Source: Roseiarcus sp963794655 (GTDB lineage Bacteria > Pseudomonadota > Alphaproteobacteria > Rhizobiales > Beijerinckiaceae). From it: 64,000 nt of DNA. Positions within the stretch are counted from its first letter, which is position 1. Each line of letters begins with the position of its first letter. Below the pieces are notes generated by a model. It was not told where the DNA came from. It ran no database searches and saw only the letters and a list, made by a program, of their open reading frames with translations. Below, piece by piece: positions 27,517 to 36,492 of the stretch. Position numbers and translations under genes: made by a program. Location: contig CAWCEV010000008.1 in assembly GCA_963794655.1 (NCBI GenBank), positions 682,001 to 746,000 on the forward strand, written 5' to 3'.

Positions 27517-28548
27517 TCAGGCGAGGAGGTTGACCGTGACCCGCTCGGCGAAGGCCTTGGGATCGGTTGAAGGCTCCAGGACCTTGACGAGTTTCAGGTC
27601 CTCCGCGGTGATCCGGATCTGGTCGATCAGCGGCTGCCCGATCGGATGGTCATGGTAGACGAGCGCGCCAAGGATCTCCGTGAGGTCCTGCACACTGAGG
27701 CCTGCGGGCTTCAGCGCGTCGAAATACCATTGAGCCACCTCGTCCGGGTGATTGGCCGTATATTCGTGCACTTCGATATTGGCTTCCGCCAAGCGGCGCA
27801 GCGCATCCTTGTTGGCCGCCAGGAACGGGCCGTTCGCGCCGAGCACGCAGCAGGTATGATTCTTGTAGACGCCCGTCTGGGTGTCCGCGATCTTGACGAA
27901 GTTGAACTGCTTTTCGATCGAATAGGCCCAAGGGTCGAGATGGGCGGCGAGATCCGCGTCGCCGCGATTGACGCTTTCGCCAACCAAATCGAAGGGAACC
28001 GCCTTCCAGGTGACGTCTGTTTCCGGGTCGATGCCGGCTTTGGCGAGCGTCACCTGGAACGCCACCTGCGGCGGCGCGCCGATGCCGTAGGTCGCAATCG
28101 TCTTGCCCTTGACACCGGCGATATCGGTGACGCCCGATGCCTTGGAAGCAAGCAGGCGCTGGCAGCCGCCATGGGAGCCGACGAAGAGCTTCACGTCAAA
28201 GCCCTGCTCCAACGGCTTGAGCCAGTCGCCGATGAGGCCCGCCCCGGCGTCGGCCTTGCTTGTCGCCAGCGCCTGGATCAGCGTCTGGCCACTCGCGCCC
28301 TGGAAGAACAGTTCAACGTCGAGATTGTGCTTTGCGTATATGCCCTTGGCGACGCCGAAGCCGAGCGGAGAATGGCAGGCGGCGACTTCCGTCCAGGCGA
28401 GACGAATCTTCGGCGCGGGCCCCGCGATCGCCGGCGAGAAGACCTGGCGGCCGAGCACACCGCCTGCCGCGGCCACGCCGACGGCGCCCGCGGTTTTGAG
28501 GAGAGTCCGGCGAGACGGCCGTCCGGCGACTGATATTTCATTGGTCAT
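27517..28548 (-). CDS. ABC substrate-binding protein, Tat-exported, sulfonate family
   Basis: 343 residues. The N-terminus has a twin-arginine signal (GRPSRRTLLKTAGAVGVAAA), so the folded protein is likely exported by Tat. The SsuA/NMT1-type fold follows: SPLGFGVAKGIYAKHNLDVE, DAGAGLIGDWLKPLEQGFDV, HLDPWAYSIEKQFNF, with a Cys-Cys pair (NHTCCVLGANG). Ligand unknown; by context a sulfonate, sulfone or sulfate ester. Confidence 0.88.
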   Translation of the reverse strand: MTNEISVAGRPSRRTLLKTAGAVGVAAAGGVLGRQVFSPAIAGPAPKIRLAWTEVAACHSPLGFGVAKGIYAKHNLDVELFFQGASGQTLIQALATSKADAGAGLIGDWLKPLEQGFDVKLFVGSHGGCQRLLASKASGVTDIAGVKGKTIATYGIGAPPQVAFQVTLAKAGIDPETDVTWKAVPFDLVGESVNRGDADLAAHLDPWAYSIEKQFNFVKIADTQTGVYKNHTCCVLGANGPFLAANKDALRRLAEANIEVHEYTANHPDEVAQWYFDALKPAGLSVQDLTEILGALVYHDHPIGQPLIDQIRITAEDLKLVKVLEPSTDPKAFAERVTVNLLA

Positions 28549-28584
28549 GGGTAGCTCCTTTGTGTCTGCGTTGGATGATTCGCC

Positions 28585-29919
28585 TCACGCGGCCTTTCGC
28601 GCCGGCTCGTTGACCGACGCGCCGCCTGCCGCGTCGAGCGCCTGCGCCAGATCTTCGAGAATGTCGTCGGGATGTTCGATTCCGACTGAAAGCCGCACGT
28701 AGCCGGGCGTGACGCCGGTCGCGAGCTGCTCCTGCGGCGACAGTTGCTGATGGGTGGTCGAGGCCGGATGGATGGCGAGCGAACGTGCGTCCCCGATGTT
28801 CGCGACATGATAGAGAAGCTTGAGCGAATCGATGAATTTGCGCCCCGCCTCGACCCCGCCCTTGAGCTCGAATCCGACAAGCCCTCCGTATCCGCCCTTG
28901 AGATAGGCGTCGGCCCGGCGGCGAGGTTCGCCCGTCTGCAGGCCCGGGAAGATGACCTGCGAAACGTCGGCGCGCTGTTTCAGGAAATTCGCCACCGCGA
29001 TCGCGTTCTCGTTGTGCTGGCGCAGCCTGAGCGGCAGCGTCTCAAGCCCTTGAATGAGCTGGAACGCGTTGAACGGCGAGAGCGCCGCGCCGATATCGCG
29101 CAGGAGCTTGACGCGCGCGCGCAAGGCGTAGGCGATCGGCCCGAGCGGCTTCGCGGCTTCGATCCAGATCGCGCCGTGATAGGCCTCGTCAGGCTCGCTC
29201 AGCAGCGGGAAGCGCTTGGCGTGCTCTTCCCAGGGGAAGTTGCCGCCGTCGACGATCAGGCCGCCGATCGAGGTGCCGTGCCCCCCGATATATTTGGTCG
29301 CCGAATAGACGACGACAGCCGCGCCGTGCTCGAACGGCCGCGCGATCAATGGAGTCGCGGTGTTGTCGGCGATCAGGGGCACCCCAAGCGAGCGTCCGAT
29401 GTCGGCGACTTCCTTGATCGGAAAGACGTCAAGCTTCGGATTGGGGAGGATCTCTGCGTAGTAAGCGCGGGTCTTGGAGTCGGTGGCGCGGCGGAACGCC
29501 TCGGGATCGCTCGGATCGACAAACCGCGTCTCGATGCCGAACTGCTTCAGCGTCTGCGCGAACAGCGTCCACGTGCCGCCATACAGATCGGTTGACGAGA
29601 CGATATTGTCGCCAGACTGGGTGAGGTTGAGGATCGAGTAGGCCGATGCCGCCTGGCCCGAGGAGACCGCGAGCGCCGCGGCGCCGCCTTCGAGCGCAGC
29701 GATTCGAGTTTCGAGCGCGTCCCAGGTTGGATTCTGGACCCGCGTATAGATGTTGCCGAGCTCCTCAAGCGCAAACAATCGCGACGCGTGGCCGGTGTCC
29801 TGAAACTGGTACGAAGTCGTCTGATAGATCGGAACCGCGACCGCGCCGCTTACTGGATCGGCGCGATATGCGCCGCCGTGCAGGGCAAGAGTCTCAAACC
29901 GTCTTTTTTCGCTTGCCAT
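28585..29919 (-). CDS. metY: O-acetylhomoserine sulfhydrylase (homocysteine synthase)
   Basis: 444 residues, Cys/Met-metabolism PLP enzyme. PLP lysine Lys209 in VVVYSATKYIGGHG; tyrosine motif NIYTRVQNPTWDALE; SSGQAASAYSILNLTQSGDN; long insertion before LARHP-type C-terminus (DARSLAIHPASTTHQQL) typical of MetY rather than MetB. Joins O-acetylhomoserine with sulfide to homocysteine, or with methanethiol directly to methionine. In the sulfonate operon it captures sulfur released by the oxygenases once reduced. Confidence 0.92.
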   Translation of the reverse strand: MASEKRRFETLALHGGAYRADPVSGAVAVPIYQTTSYQFQDTGHASRLFALEELGNIYTRVQNPTWDALETRIAALEGGAAALAVSSGQAASAYSILNLTQSGDNIVSSTDLYGGTWTLFAQTLKQFGIETRFVDPSDPEAFRRATDSKTRAYYAEILPNPKLDVFPIKEVADIGRSLGVPLIADNTATPLIARPFEHGAAVVVYSATKYIGGHGTSIGGLIVDGGNFPWEEHAKRFPLLSEPDEAYHGAIWIEAAKPLGPIAYALRARVKLLRDIGAALSPFNAFQLIQGLETLPLRLRQHNENAIAVANFLKQRADVSQVIFPGLQTGEPRRRADAYLKGGYGGLVGFELKGGVEAGRKFIDSLKLLYHVANIGDARSLAIHPASTTHQQLSPQEQLATGVTPGYVRLSVGIEHPDDILEDLAQALDAAGGASVNEPARKAA

Positions 29920-29954
29920 GAAGTTTTCCTTGGGTTTTCGCCCGAGCGAACGAG

Positions 29955-31010
29955 CTAATAGGCGGAGGCCTGCTCCAGCTTGGCCGAAGCGGAATCGATC
30001 AAATCAGGGTGATGGCGGCGGGCAACGTCAGGGTGCGAGCGCAGCCGGCTCTTGAGATAGTTGCGTCCCACCTCCCGGAAGAGCGGGTTTTGCGGATCCT
30101 GCGTCACGCCACGCGCTTGCGCAGCCAAATAGGGCGGCAACGACAGCAATGGGACAGTTGCGTCGAGTCGCGCCCCAAGGAACAGGGCGACCGACAAGCG
30201 ATCGGTTCCCGGTGGCGGCGAGACCACCCGATGGATGTTAGCGCGCAGATAACCGTTGGAGGCCATTTCCAGAATCTCGCCGATGTTGACGACGAAAGTT
30301 CCCGCGACCGGCGGCGCATCGATCCAGCCGCGCTCGCCTTGGACTTGCAGTCCGTCCTGCTTCTCCTGCAGGAGGATCGTCACGAACCCAGAGTCCTTGT
30401 GGGCGCCGACTCCTTGATCGCCCTGCTCCGCAGCGCGGCCGGGATAGCGAATGATCTTGACCAATTGGTTCGGCGCAGGCGTGTAGATCGGTTCGAAAAC
30501 GTCCTCGGGCTGGTCGAGCGCTGCTGCGAACGCGCTCAAGACCCGAATGGAGAGCGCCGTCACGCGTTCTTGGTACGCGAGCAAGGTGGGCTTGAGATCC
30601 GGCAGCGCTGCGGGCCATTGATTCGGCCCCTGCAGGCGCGTCCAGGGGGGCGCAGAACGGTCGAAGGGCGCCGCGTGCCGCTCCGGACCAATGTCGACCT
30701 GCTCCCGCCAGTCCGGCTTGCCGCGAGTATGCTCGAAGCCTGCGCGGTTGTAGCCGCGGAAATGCGGCGAGTTGACCATCTCGATCGCGAGCTTGTCTGG
30801 CTCGGGCATCGAAAAAAAGCGACGAGAGATGCTCAGCGCGTCATTAACGAGTTTCTCATCCACACCATGGCCGATGAGATAAAAAAAGCCAACGCCGCTC
30901 GCTGCGGTGCGCAGTTCGCTTAGGAATGCCGCGCGCTCCGCGCCGCCCGCCTCGAAGCGGCGGAGATCGAGCGTGGGAAGGATTTCAGGCTTAGCGCCTA
31001 CGGACATCAA
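29955..31010 (-). CDS. isopenicillin N synthase-like 2-oxoglutarate/Fe(II) oxygenase
   Basis: 351 residues. DIOX_N domain (ILPTLDLRRF, GFFYLIGHGVDEKLV) followed by the 2OG-Fe(II) domain with ligands His204 and Asp206 (VGAHKDSGF), His260 (ANIHRVVS) and the 2-oxoglutarate Arg271-x-Ser273 (DRLSVALF). First gene of the 12-gene operon, 36 bp before metY. Members are found in sulfur-assimilation clusters with no fixed substrate. By context it may hydroxylate next to sulfur to liberate thiol or sulfite. ATG 31008-31010 assumed. Confidence 0.87.
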   Translation of the reverse strand: MMSVGAKPEILPTLDLRRFEAGGAERAAFLSELRTAASGVGFFYLIGHGVDEKLVNDALSISRRFFSMPEPDKLAIEMVNSPHFRGYNRAGFEHTRGKPDWREQVDIGPERHAAPFDRSAPPWTRLQGPNQWPAALPDLKPTLLAYQERVTALSIRVLSAFAAALDQPEDVFEPIYTPAPNQLVKIIRYPGRAAEQGDQGVGAHKDSGFVTILLQEKQDGLQVQGERGWIDAPPVAGTFVVNIGEILEMASNGYLRANIHRVVSPPPGTDRLSVALFLGARLDATVPLLSLPPYLAAQARGVTQDPQNPLFREVGRNYLKSRLRSHPDVARRHHPDLIDSASAKLEQASAY

Positions 31011-31077
31011 GGCCCCGACAGGAAGTACGCTGGGTGCAGCTGACTACGAGAGCATGGGACCACCTCCTTGCACTAAA

Positions 31078-31104
31078 GTCAACTATGTTTATAGACTAAG
31101 TTTA
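31078..31104. promoter_or_regulatory. shared sulfur-regulon motif B in divergent promoter
   Basis: AGTCAACTATGTTTATAGAC (31077-31096) contains the dyad CTA-N6-TAG followed by AC, as in the other sites. It lies in the 221-bp region between the divergent 12-gene operon (start 31010) and the LLM operon (start 31232), so it could serve either or both. Confidence 0.5.
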
Positions 31105-31231
31105 ATCCCTGGCCAAAGTGCCTGTGCAGCGCTCGCTCGGTGGCTGTCGATTTTGGAATTGTCGATAAGCCTGTTCTCTCGTGGCGGGTCGCGTAGAGAG
31201 CCGGACGCGAGTCAACCCGGAAAGAGAACCA

Positions 31232-32554
31232 ATGGCTTCAAGACAATTGCATCTTGGCGCTTTCATGCGCCCGGTCGGCATTCATACGGGATGGTGGCGC
31301 TATCCCGGCGCCTATCCCGACGCCAACTTCAACTTTCAGCATCTGAAGCGGTTCGCCCAAACCCTGGAGCGAGCGAAGTTCGACGCGTTCTTCATGGCCG
31401 ACCATCTGGCTATCCTCAACATGCCCATTCAGGCGTTGAAGCGCAGCGCGACGGTCACCTCGTTCGAGCCTTTCACGCTCTTGTCCGCTCTCGCCGCCAC
31501 GACCGAGCGCATCGGCCTCGTCGCCACGGCTTCGACGACTTTCAATTCGCCCTATCACATCGCGCGCCGCTTCGCTTCGCTCGACCATATCAGCGGCGGG
31601 CGGGCGGGCTGGAATATCGTCACGACGTCCAATCCCGACGCCGCGCTCAATTTCGGCATAGACGATCACATGGAGCACGACGAACGCTACCGCCGCGCGC
31701 GCGAGTTCTATGACGTCGTGACCGGGCTTTGGGACAGTTTCGCCGAGGACGCCTTTGTCCGCGACGTCGAAGTAGGGCTTTATTTCAACCCCGAACGCAT
31801 GCATGTGCTCGATCACAGGGGCGAATTCCTCAAAGTGCGCGGTCCGCTCAACATCGCGCGCCCGATCCAGGGCTGGCCCGTCATCGTGCAGGCCGGCGCC
31901 TCGGAAGCTGGCCGTGAGTTCGCGGCCGAGACAGCGGAGGTCATATTCTCAGGCGCAGGCTCGCTCGCCGAAGCGCAACGCTTCCGCGCCGATGTGAGAG
32001 GCCGCGCCAAGAAGACCGGCCGCTCGCCCGACCATTTGAGAGTGCTGCCGGGCGCGCTCATCGTCGTCGGCGACACAATCGACGAAGCCAGACGAAAGCG
32101 GGCGCTGCTCGACAGTCTCGTTCATCCCGACAGCGGCGTGGCCTCGCTCTCGATTGCGCTTGGCTGCGACGCGTCCGGCTTTGATCTGGACGGGCCGCTG
32201 CCGGAAATCCCGGAGACGAACGCAAGCAAAAGCGGGCGCGAGCGCTTCGTTTCGCTGGCTAGGCGCGATAATCTGACGGTCCGCCAGCTTGCGCAGATCG
32301 CCGGCAGCTTTGGCGGACTTTCGTTTGTCGGAACGGCGGCGACGATCGCCGATCAGATGGAGGAATGGCTGCTCGCGGACGGCTGCGACGGATTCAATGT
32401 GATGTTCCCTTATGTGCCGGGCGGTCTCGACGACTTCGTCGACGCGGTCATCCCGGAACTGCAGCGCCGCGACTTGTTCCGCCGCGAATATGAGGGCAAG
32501 ACGCTGCGAGAAAATCTCGGTTTGCCGCGGCCGGAGAACCGCTTCTTCGGTTGA
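31232..32554 (+). CDS. LLM-class flavin monooxygenase, NtaA/DszA family (third member)
   Basis: 440 residues from MASRQLHLGAFMRPVGIHTG (ATG 31232, preceded by GGAAAGAGAACC). Family landmarks: AKFDAFFMADHLAILNMP, ARRFASLDHISGGRAGWNIV, HDERYRRAREFYDVVTGLW, GWPVIVQAGASEAGREFA, GDGFNVMFPY near the end. More distant from the paralogs at 18326 and 20934 than they are from each other. Predicted FMNH2-dependent C-S or C-N cleaving enzyme. First gene of the plus-strand operon 31232-34905. Confidence 0.88.
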   Translation: MASRQLHLGAFMRPVGIHTGWWRYPGAYPDANFNFQHLKRFAQTLERAKFDAFFMADHLAILNMPIQALKRSATVTSFEPFTLLSALAATTERIGLVATASTTFNSPYHIARRFASLDHISGGRAGWNIVTTSNPDAALNFGIDDHMEHDERYRRAREFYDVVTGLWDSFAEDAFVRDVEVGLYFNPERMHVLDHRGEFLKVRGPLNIARPIQGWPVIVQAGASEAGREFAAETAEVIFSGAGSLAEAQRFRADVRGRAKKTGRSPDHLRVLPGALIVVGDTIDEARRKRALLDSLVHPDSGVASLSIALGCDASGFDLDGPLPEIPETNASKSGRERFVSLARRDNLTVRQLAQIAGSFGGLSFVGTAATIADQMEEWLLADGCDGFNVMFPYVPGGLDDFVDAVIPELQRRDLFRREYEGKTLRENLGLPRPENRFFG

Positions 32555-32590
32555 GCGGCCCGATCAAATAACCGAAATTCAGAGGTTTCA

Positions 32591-33637
32591 ATGGACGCTC
32601 GCCCCCGGCCAAAACGGCTCGGCTTCTTCACCAGGCTTCTCGATCACGCGGGTCCGGCAGAGCGCTACCGCCTCGCGACCGAGCAGATCGTTCATGCCGA
32701 GGAAGCCGGATTCGATTCGGCCTGGATCGCCCAGCATCATTTCGATGCCGATGAGGGCGGTCTTCCGGCGCCGCTGGTGTTCCTTGCGCAGCTCGCGGCG
32801 CGAACGTCGCGGATTCGGCTCGGCACCGGCATCGTGACGCTCCCGCTCGAAAATCCGGTCCGGGTCGCGGAGGATGCGTCTGTGCTCGACTTGCTCTCGG
32901 GCGGTCGACTTGAGCTGGGAGTGGGCTCCGGCGGCACACCGTCGTCATTCGCCGCCTTCGGTCTCGACAGCGCGGACCGGGCAAACGTGCTCGATCAGCA
33001 CCTCGCGACCCTCCGCGCGGCGCTGGCGGGAACGCCCCTCGGCGGCGGCAACACCCTCTACCCTCCGGCGGGACAACTCATAAGCCGGATGTGGCAGGCG
33101 ACCTTTTCGATCGGCGGAGGAACCCGCGCGGGCAAAGCCGGCGATGGGCTTATGCTCTCGCGCACGCAGCCGCGAACCAAGGATGCTCCTCGGGCGTCGC
33201 TCGCGGATCTCCAGCACCCGATCATCGACGCCTATTTTGCGGCGCTGCCGCGGGGCCGCGAGCCGCGCATTCTCGGCTCGCGAACCCTGTTCGTCGCCGA
33301 CGACCGGAAGGAAGCATTGCGTTTCGCCGATATCGGCCTGCGCCGCGTCGTCGACCATTTCGTCACGGTGGGGCACATCGTCCCAGGGCGGTCGCTCGCC
33401 GAGCTCATCGCGGCATTCGATGTCCATGTCGGGACTCCCGACGATGTGATCACCTCGCTGCGATCCGACAGCACGCTCGAGCGGGTGACCGATCTCGTAT
33501 TCCAGGTTCATTCGGTCGACCCGCCCCACGCCTATATCCTGCGTTCGCTTGAACTCATTGCAAACAAGGTCGCGCCTGCGCTCGGCTGGGAGCGCCAGAA
33601 TGAAGGACGAGCCGGCCGCATCTCGCTTGCACGTTAA
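32591..33637 (+). CDS. luciferase-like monooxygenase of the KPN_01858 type
   Basis: 348 residues; compact bacterial-luciferase-like TIM barrel: KRLGFFTRLLDHAG, EEAGFDSAWIAQHHFDADEG, LGTGIVTLPLENPVRVAEDA, GRLELGVGSGGTPSSFAAFG. Together with the two following AhpD-like genes it matches a recurring three-gene association known only by locus-tag names (KPN_01858, Avi_7170, Avi_7169). Ribosome-binding site AGAGG upstream. The reaction is unknown; FMN-dependent oxidation is likely. Confidence 0.85.
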   Translation: MDARPRPKRLGFFTRLLDHAGPAERYRLATEQIVHAEEAGFDSAWIAQHHFDADEGGLPAPLVFLAQLAARTSRIRLGTGIVTLPLENPVRVAEDASVLDLLSGGRLELGVGSGGTPSSFAAFGLDSADRANVLDQHLATLRAALAGTPLGGGNTLYPPAGQLISRMWQATFSIGGGTRAGKAGDGLMLSRTQPRTKDAPRASLADLQHPIIDAYFAALPRGREPRILGSRTLFVADDRKEALRFADIGLRRVVDHFVTVGHIVPGRSLAELIAAFDVHVGTPDDVITSLRSDSTLERVTDLVFQVHSVDPPHAYILRSLELIANKVAPALGWERQNEGRAGRISLAR

Positions 33638-33669
33638 GCGCAGCGCATCGGACGACAGAGGGACCCGAA

Positions 33670-34281
33670 GTGAGCGAAACCGAACCCGACGCCATCGACC
33701 TCCTCTCGGGCATTGAGAGAGGCTCGCCCCTCGACGGCCTTCGGGCTCAGCGTCAAGCGGCGCGCGACAATGCGCAACTGAGCCATCAGGCGCTGTTCGC
33801 GTCAAAATATCCCGGCGCTTTCAGGCCGGACGAACAATTCGCGATCGCGGCGTTCGTCGCCGGCCTGCACCGCGACCCTCGAACCCTCGCCTTCTATATG
33901 GACGGTCTCGGCACCCAGAACCCTGGCCGTAGCGTCGTCGAAGCGATCATGGCCGAGATCGCACATGGCGCCGCTGACGGTCCTTTTGGACGCTATCCGC
34001 GAGGCCCCCTCGCAAAAGAGGACAAAGCCGGGCATGTCGGGCGAATCTCCAAAGCGAATCGGCGGATTCTCGGCGCGCGTCTCTCGGCAGCGCTGGAGCA
34101 CGCCCACCTCCTGGTCTTTCATCCCCGGGACGCGAGCCCGGCGGCGCTGCAAGCCCTACTCGACCCGGGGTGGACGACAACGGAAATCGTCACCCTGTCG
34201 CAACTGGTCGCCTTCGTATCGTTCCAGATCCGGGTCGTCGCCGGCCTGTGCGTCCTGGCTCAATCAAACCGTCAAGCCTGA
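33670..34281 (+). CDS. CMD-domain protein of the Avi_7170 type
   Basis: 203 residues from a GTG start (33670) with GAGGGACC upstream. An AhpD/CMD-like helical protein: HQALFASKYPGAFRPDEQFA, EDKAGHVGRISKANRRILGA, LEHAHLLVFHPRDASPAALQ, TEIVTLSQLVAFVSFQIRV. The CxxC redox pair of true AhpD is absent, so it is probably a non-redox structural or accessory partner of the next gene. Confidence 0.8.
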   Translation: MSETEPDAIDLLSGIERGSPLDGLRAQRQAARDNAQLSHQALFASKYPGAFRPDEQFAIAAFVAGLHRDPRTLAFYMDGLGTQNPGRSVVEAIMAEIAHGAADGPFGRYPRGPLAKEDKAGHVGRISKANRRILGARLSAALEHAHLLVFHPRDASPAALQALLDPGWTTTEIVTLSQLVAFVSFQIRVVAGLCVLAQSNRQA

Positions 34282-34296
34282 TTAAAAGGAAGCGCA

Positions 34297-34905
34297 ATGA
34301 GCGACGCGATTATCGTCCGCGCCCACGACGACCGTCCTGCAGCCTTCACCCAGGACGAACTCGGCTGGACTCCTTGGCTTGCGCCTCTGTCAGAAAATGA
34401 ATTGACCGAGCGGCACTGGACCGGTCTGGTTGACGCCTCGCGGGCGAAATCGTCTTATTTCATGCTGCTTGCGCGCGATCCCGAAATCCTCGAGGCGCGG
34501 ACCAAGACAGACAAGGACGTCTTCTACAATCCCGCCGGAGGCCTGCCGCGCGCCGAGCGCGAACTCTCGGCGGCGGCGGCGTCGCGCGAGAACGGTTGCA
34601 TCTTCTGCGCCTCGGTTCATGCCCGCTTCGCGTCGACATATTCGAAACGCCGGGAAGACGTCCAGCGTCTGCTTGACGAGGGCGTCGCGGTTGACATCGA
34701 TCAACGCTGGAACGCCGTGATCGCCGCATCTGTCGCGCTCACCAGGACGCCCGCGGCACTCGATCGGCGCCATGTCGAAGACCTGCGCCGAACGGGACTC
34801 GACGATCTCGCCATTGTCGATGTCATCCAGAGCGCGGCTTTCTTCAACTGGGCCAACCGACTAATGCTTTCGCTCGGAGAGCCGACGGCGCCGGCCAAGG
34901 GCTGA
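34297..34905 (+). CDS. alkylhydroperoxidase-domain protein of the Avi_7169 type
   Basis: 202 residues. AhpD-like domain with ENGCIFCASVHARFASTYSK, which contains the CxxC-type pair (Cys-Ile-Phe-Cys) and following His of the AhpD active site. Ribosome-binding site AAAGGAAG. Ends the operon; the converging livF gene starts 17 bp further on. Likely reduces a peroxide or disulfide produced with the luciferase-like enzyme; the substrate is unknown. Confidence 0.83.
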   Translation: MSDAIIVRAHDDRPAAFTQDELGWTPWLAPLSENELTERHWTGLVDASRAKSSYFMLLARDPEILEARTKTDKDVFYNPAGGLPRAERELSAAAASRENGCIFCASVHARFASTYSKRREDVQRLLDEGVAVDIDQRWNAVIAASVALTRTPAALDRRHVEDLRRTGLDDLAIVDVIQSAAFFNWANRLMLSLGEPTAPAKG

Positions 34906-34922
34906 CCATCGACCGCTTGCCC

Positions 34923-35648
34923 CTAGGCCGCGATCGGTCCGCCCAGATAGGCCTCGCGAATGCGAGGGTCGGCGCGCAGAACCTCGGCCGTTCCCTGCAG
35001 GACGATGCGGCCGGTTTGCAGCACGTAGCCCGAGTGGGCGACCTGCAAGGCAAGATTGGCGTTCTGCTCAACCATGAAGACCGTGACGCCCTGGCGGTTG
35101 ATTTCGGCAATCAGCTCCAGAACGCGATCGACATAGAGCGGCGAAAGTCCCATGGTCGGTTCGTCCATGCAGATCAGTCGCGGGCGCCCCATCAGGGCTC
35201 TGGCCATCGCGACCATCTGCTGCTCGCCGCCGGAGAGCACGCCCGCGCGCTGATTGATCCGTTCGGCGACGCGCGGGAAAAGCGCCAACATTCGGTCGAG
35301 GTCCTCGGCAACCGCCTTGCGGTCGGCTCGTGCGTAAGCGCCCATCAGCAGATTTTCGCGCACGCTCATCACCGGGAAGATTCGGCGCGCTTCGGGAACC
35401 GAGCCTATTCCGGCGCGGATCACGCGATGGGTGGGCTGGCCATCAATCCGCGCGCCGTCGAAAACGACCGATCCAGAGCGCGGCGCAAGCAGACCGAGGA
35501 TGATCTTCATGGTCGTCGATTTGCCGCTCGCATTGCCGCCCAGCAGCGAGACGATCCGACCTTCTTCGACCTCGAGAGAAAGGTCGAAATGGACTTGAAC
35601 CGCGCCGTAGAACGTATTGACGCGGTCAAGGCGCAAGAGCGCGCTCAC
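34923..35648 (-). CDS. livF: branched-chain-type ABC transporter ATP-binding protein LivF
   Basis: 241 residues. Walker A GGNASGKST (Pro/Ala-type variation from the common GPNGAGKST), signature LSGGEQQM, Walker B LICMDEPTMGLS, and the LivF ending AEVLRADPRIREAYLGG. Start overlaps livG by 4 nt. Part of a complete Liv importer (34923-39592) whose substrate in this sulfur context is unknown. Confidence 0.9.
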   Translation of the reverse strand: MSALLRLDRVNTFYGAVQVHFDLSLEVEEGRIVSLLGGNASGKSTTMKIILGLLAPRSGSVVFDGARIDGQPTHRVIRAGIGSVPEARRIFPVMSVRENLLMGAYARADRKAVAEDLDRMLALFPRVAERINQRAGVLSGGEQQMVAMARALMGRPRLICMDEPTMGLSPLYVDRVLELIAEINRQGVTVFMVEQNANLALQVAHSGYVLQTGRIVLQGTAEVLRADPRIREAYLGGPIAA

Positions 35649-36490
35649 GACGCCACCGCCTCGGCCGAGCGCGATGCGGCGCCGACGCCGCTATGGCCGA
35701 GATAGGCTTCGACGACCGCCGGGTCGCTGCGCACGGTTGCGGGCGGCCCTTCGGCGATTTTGGCGCCGTCGTCCAGCACTGTGACCCGATCCGAGAGCTG
35801 CATCACGAGTTCGAGCTTGTGTTCGATCAGAAGGATCGTCACTCCCTGCGCCTTGAGCATCGCGATCAGCGCCTGCATCTCCGCGGTCTCGGTCGGATTC
35901 ATACCCGCGGTCGGCTCGTCGAGCAGCAGCATTTGCGGTCTGAGCGCGAGCGCGCGAGCAATCTCAAGCCGGCGGCGATTGGCGTAGGACAGGCTATAAG
36001 CGGCGTGATCGAGCCGCGGCGCGAGCCGGTCGCCGAAGAGGCCGAGGATCTCGCGCGCCTCGGCCCTGAGCGCCTCCTCTTCAATCCTGACCGCGCGTGG
36101 ACGAACGAGCGCCAGCGCGAGTTCGGCGAGCGGACCGACCAGGGGCAAGCGCGGGCACACCGCGCGAAGCCGCGTGTGAGCCCCAAGAAGCACGTTGTCC
36201 TCGACGCTGAGATTGGCGAAGACCCGGCCGTGCTGAAATGTGCGCGCAAGGCCGCGCTCGGCGATCGCCTCCGGGGCGAGACCTTGAATTGGCTGGCCCG
36301 CGAACAGGATTTCGCCCTCGTCCGGCCGGTCGAGGCCGCTGATCATATTGAATGTTGTCGTCTTGCCGGCCCCATTGGGGCCGATGAGGCTCACGAGCTC
36401 GCCTTTGTCGACAGCGAGATCGAGCGCCTTGACCGCAGTCACCCCGCCGAACCGGCGCGACAGACCGCGAATTTCCAAAAGCCGGGTCAT
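35645..36490 (-). CDS. livG: branched-chain-type ABC transporter ATP-binding protein LivG
   Basis: 281 residues from MTRLLEIRGLSRRFGGVTAV (ATG 36488-36490; a longer open frame upstream only shadows the permease gene). Walker A GPNGAGKTT, LivG-specific insertion RTFQHGRVFANLSVEDNVLL, signature SYANRRRLEIARAL, Walker B MLLLDEPTAGMNPTET. The signature SYANRR departs from LSGGQ, as usual in LivG. Confidence 0.9.
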   Translation of the reverse strand: MTRLLEIRGLSRRFGGVTAVKALDLAVDKGELVSLIGPNGAGKTTTFNMISGLDRPDEGEILFAGQPIQGLAPEAIAERGLARTFQHGRVFANLSVEDNVLLGAHTRLRAVCPRLPLVGPLAELALALVRPRAVRIEEEALRAEAREILGLFGDRLAPRLDHAAYSLSYANRRRLEIARALALRPQMLLLDEPTAGMNPTETAEMQALIAMLKAQGVTILLIEHKLELVMQLSDRVTVLDDGAKIAEGPPATVRSDPAVVEAYLGHSGVGAASRSAEAVAS

Positions 36491-36492
36491 GC

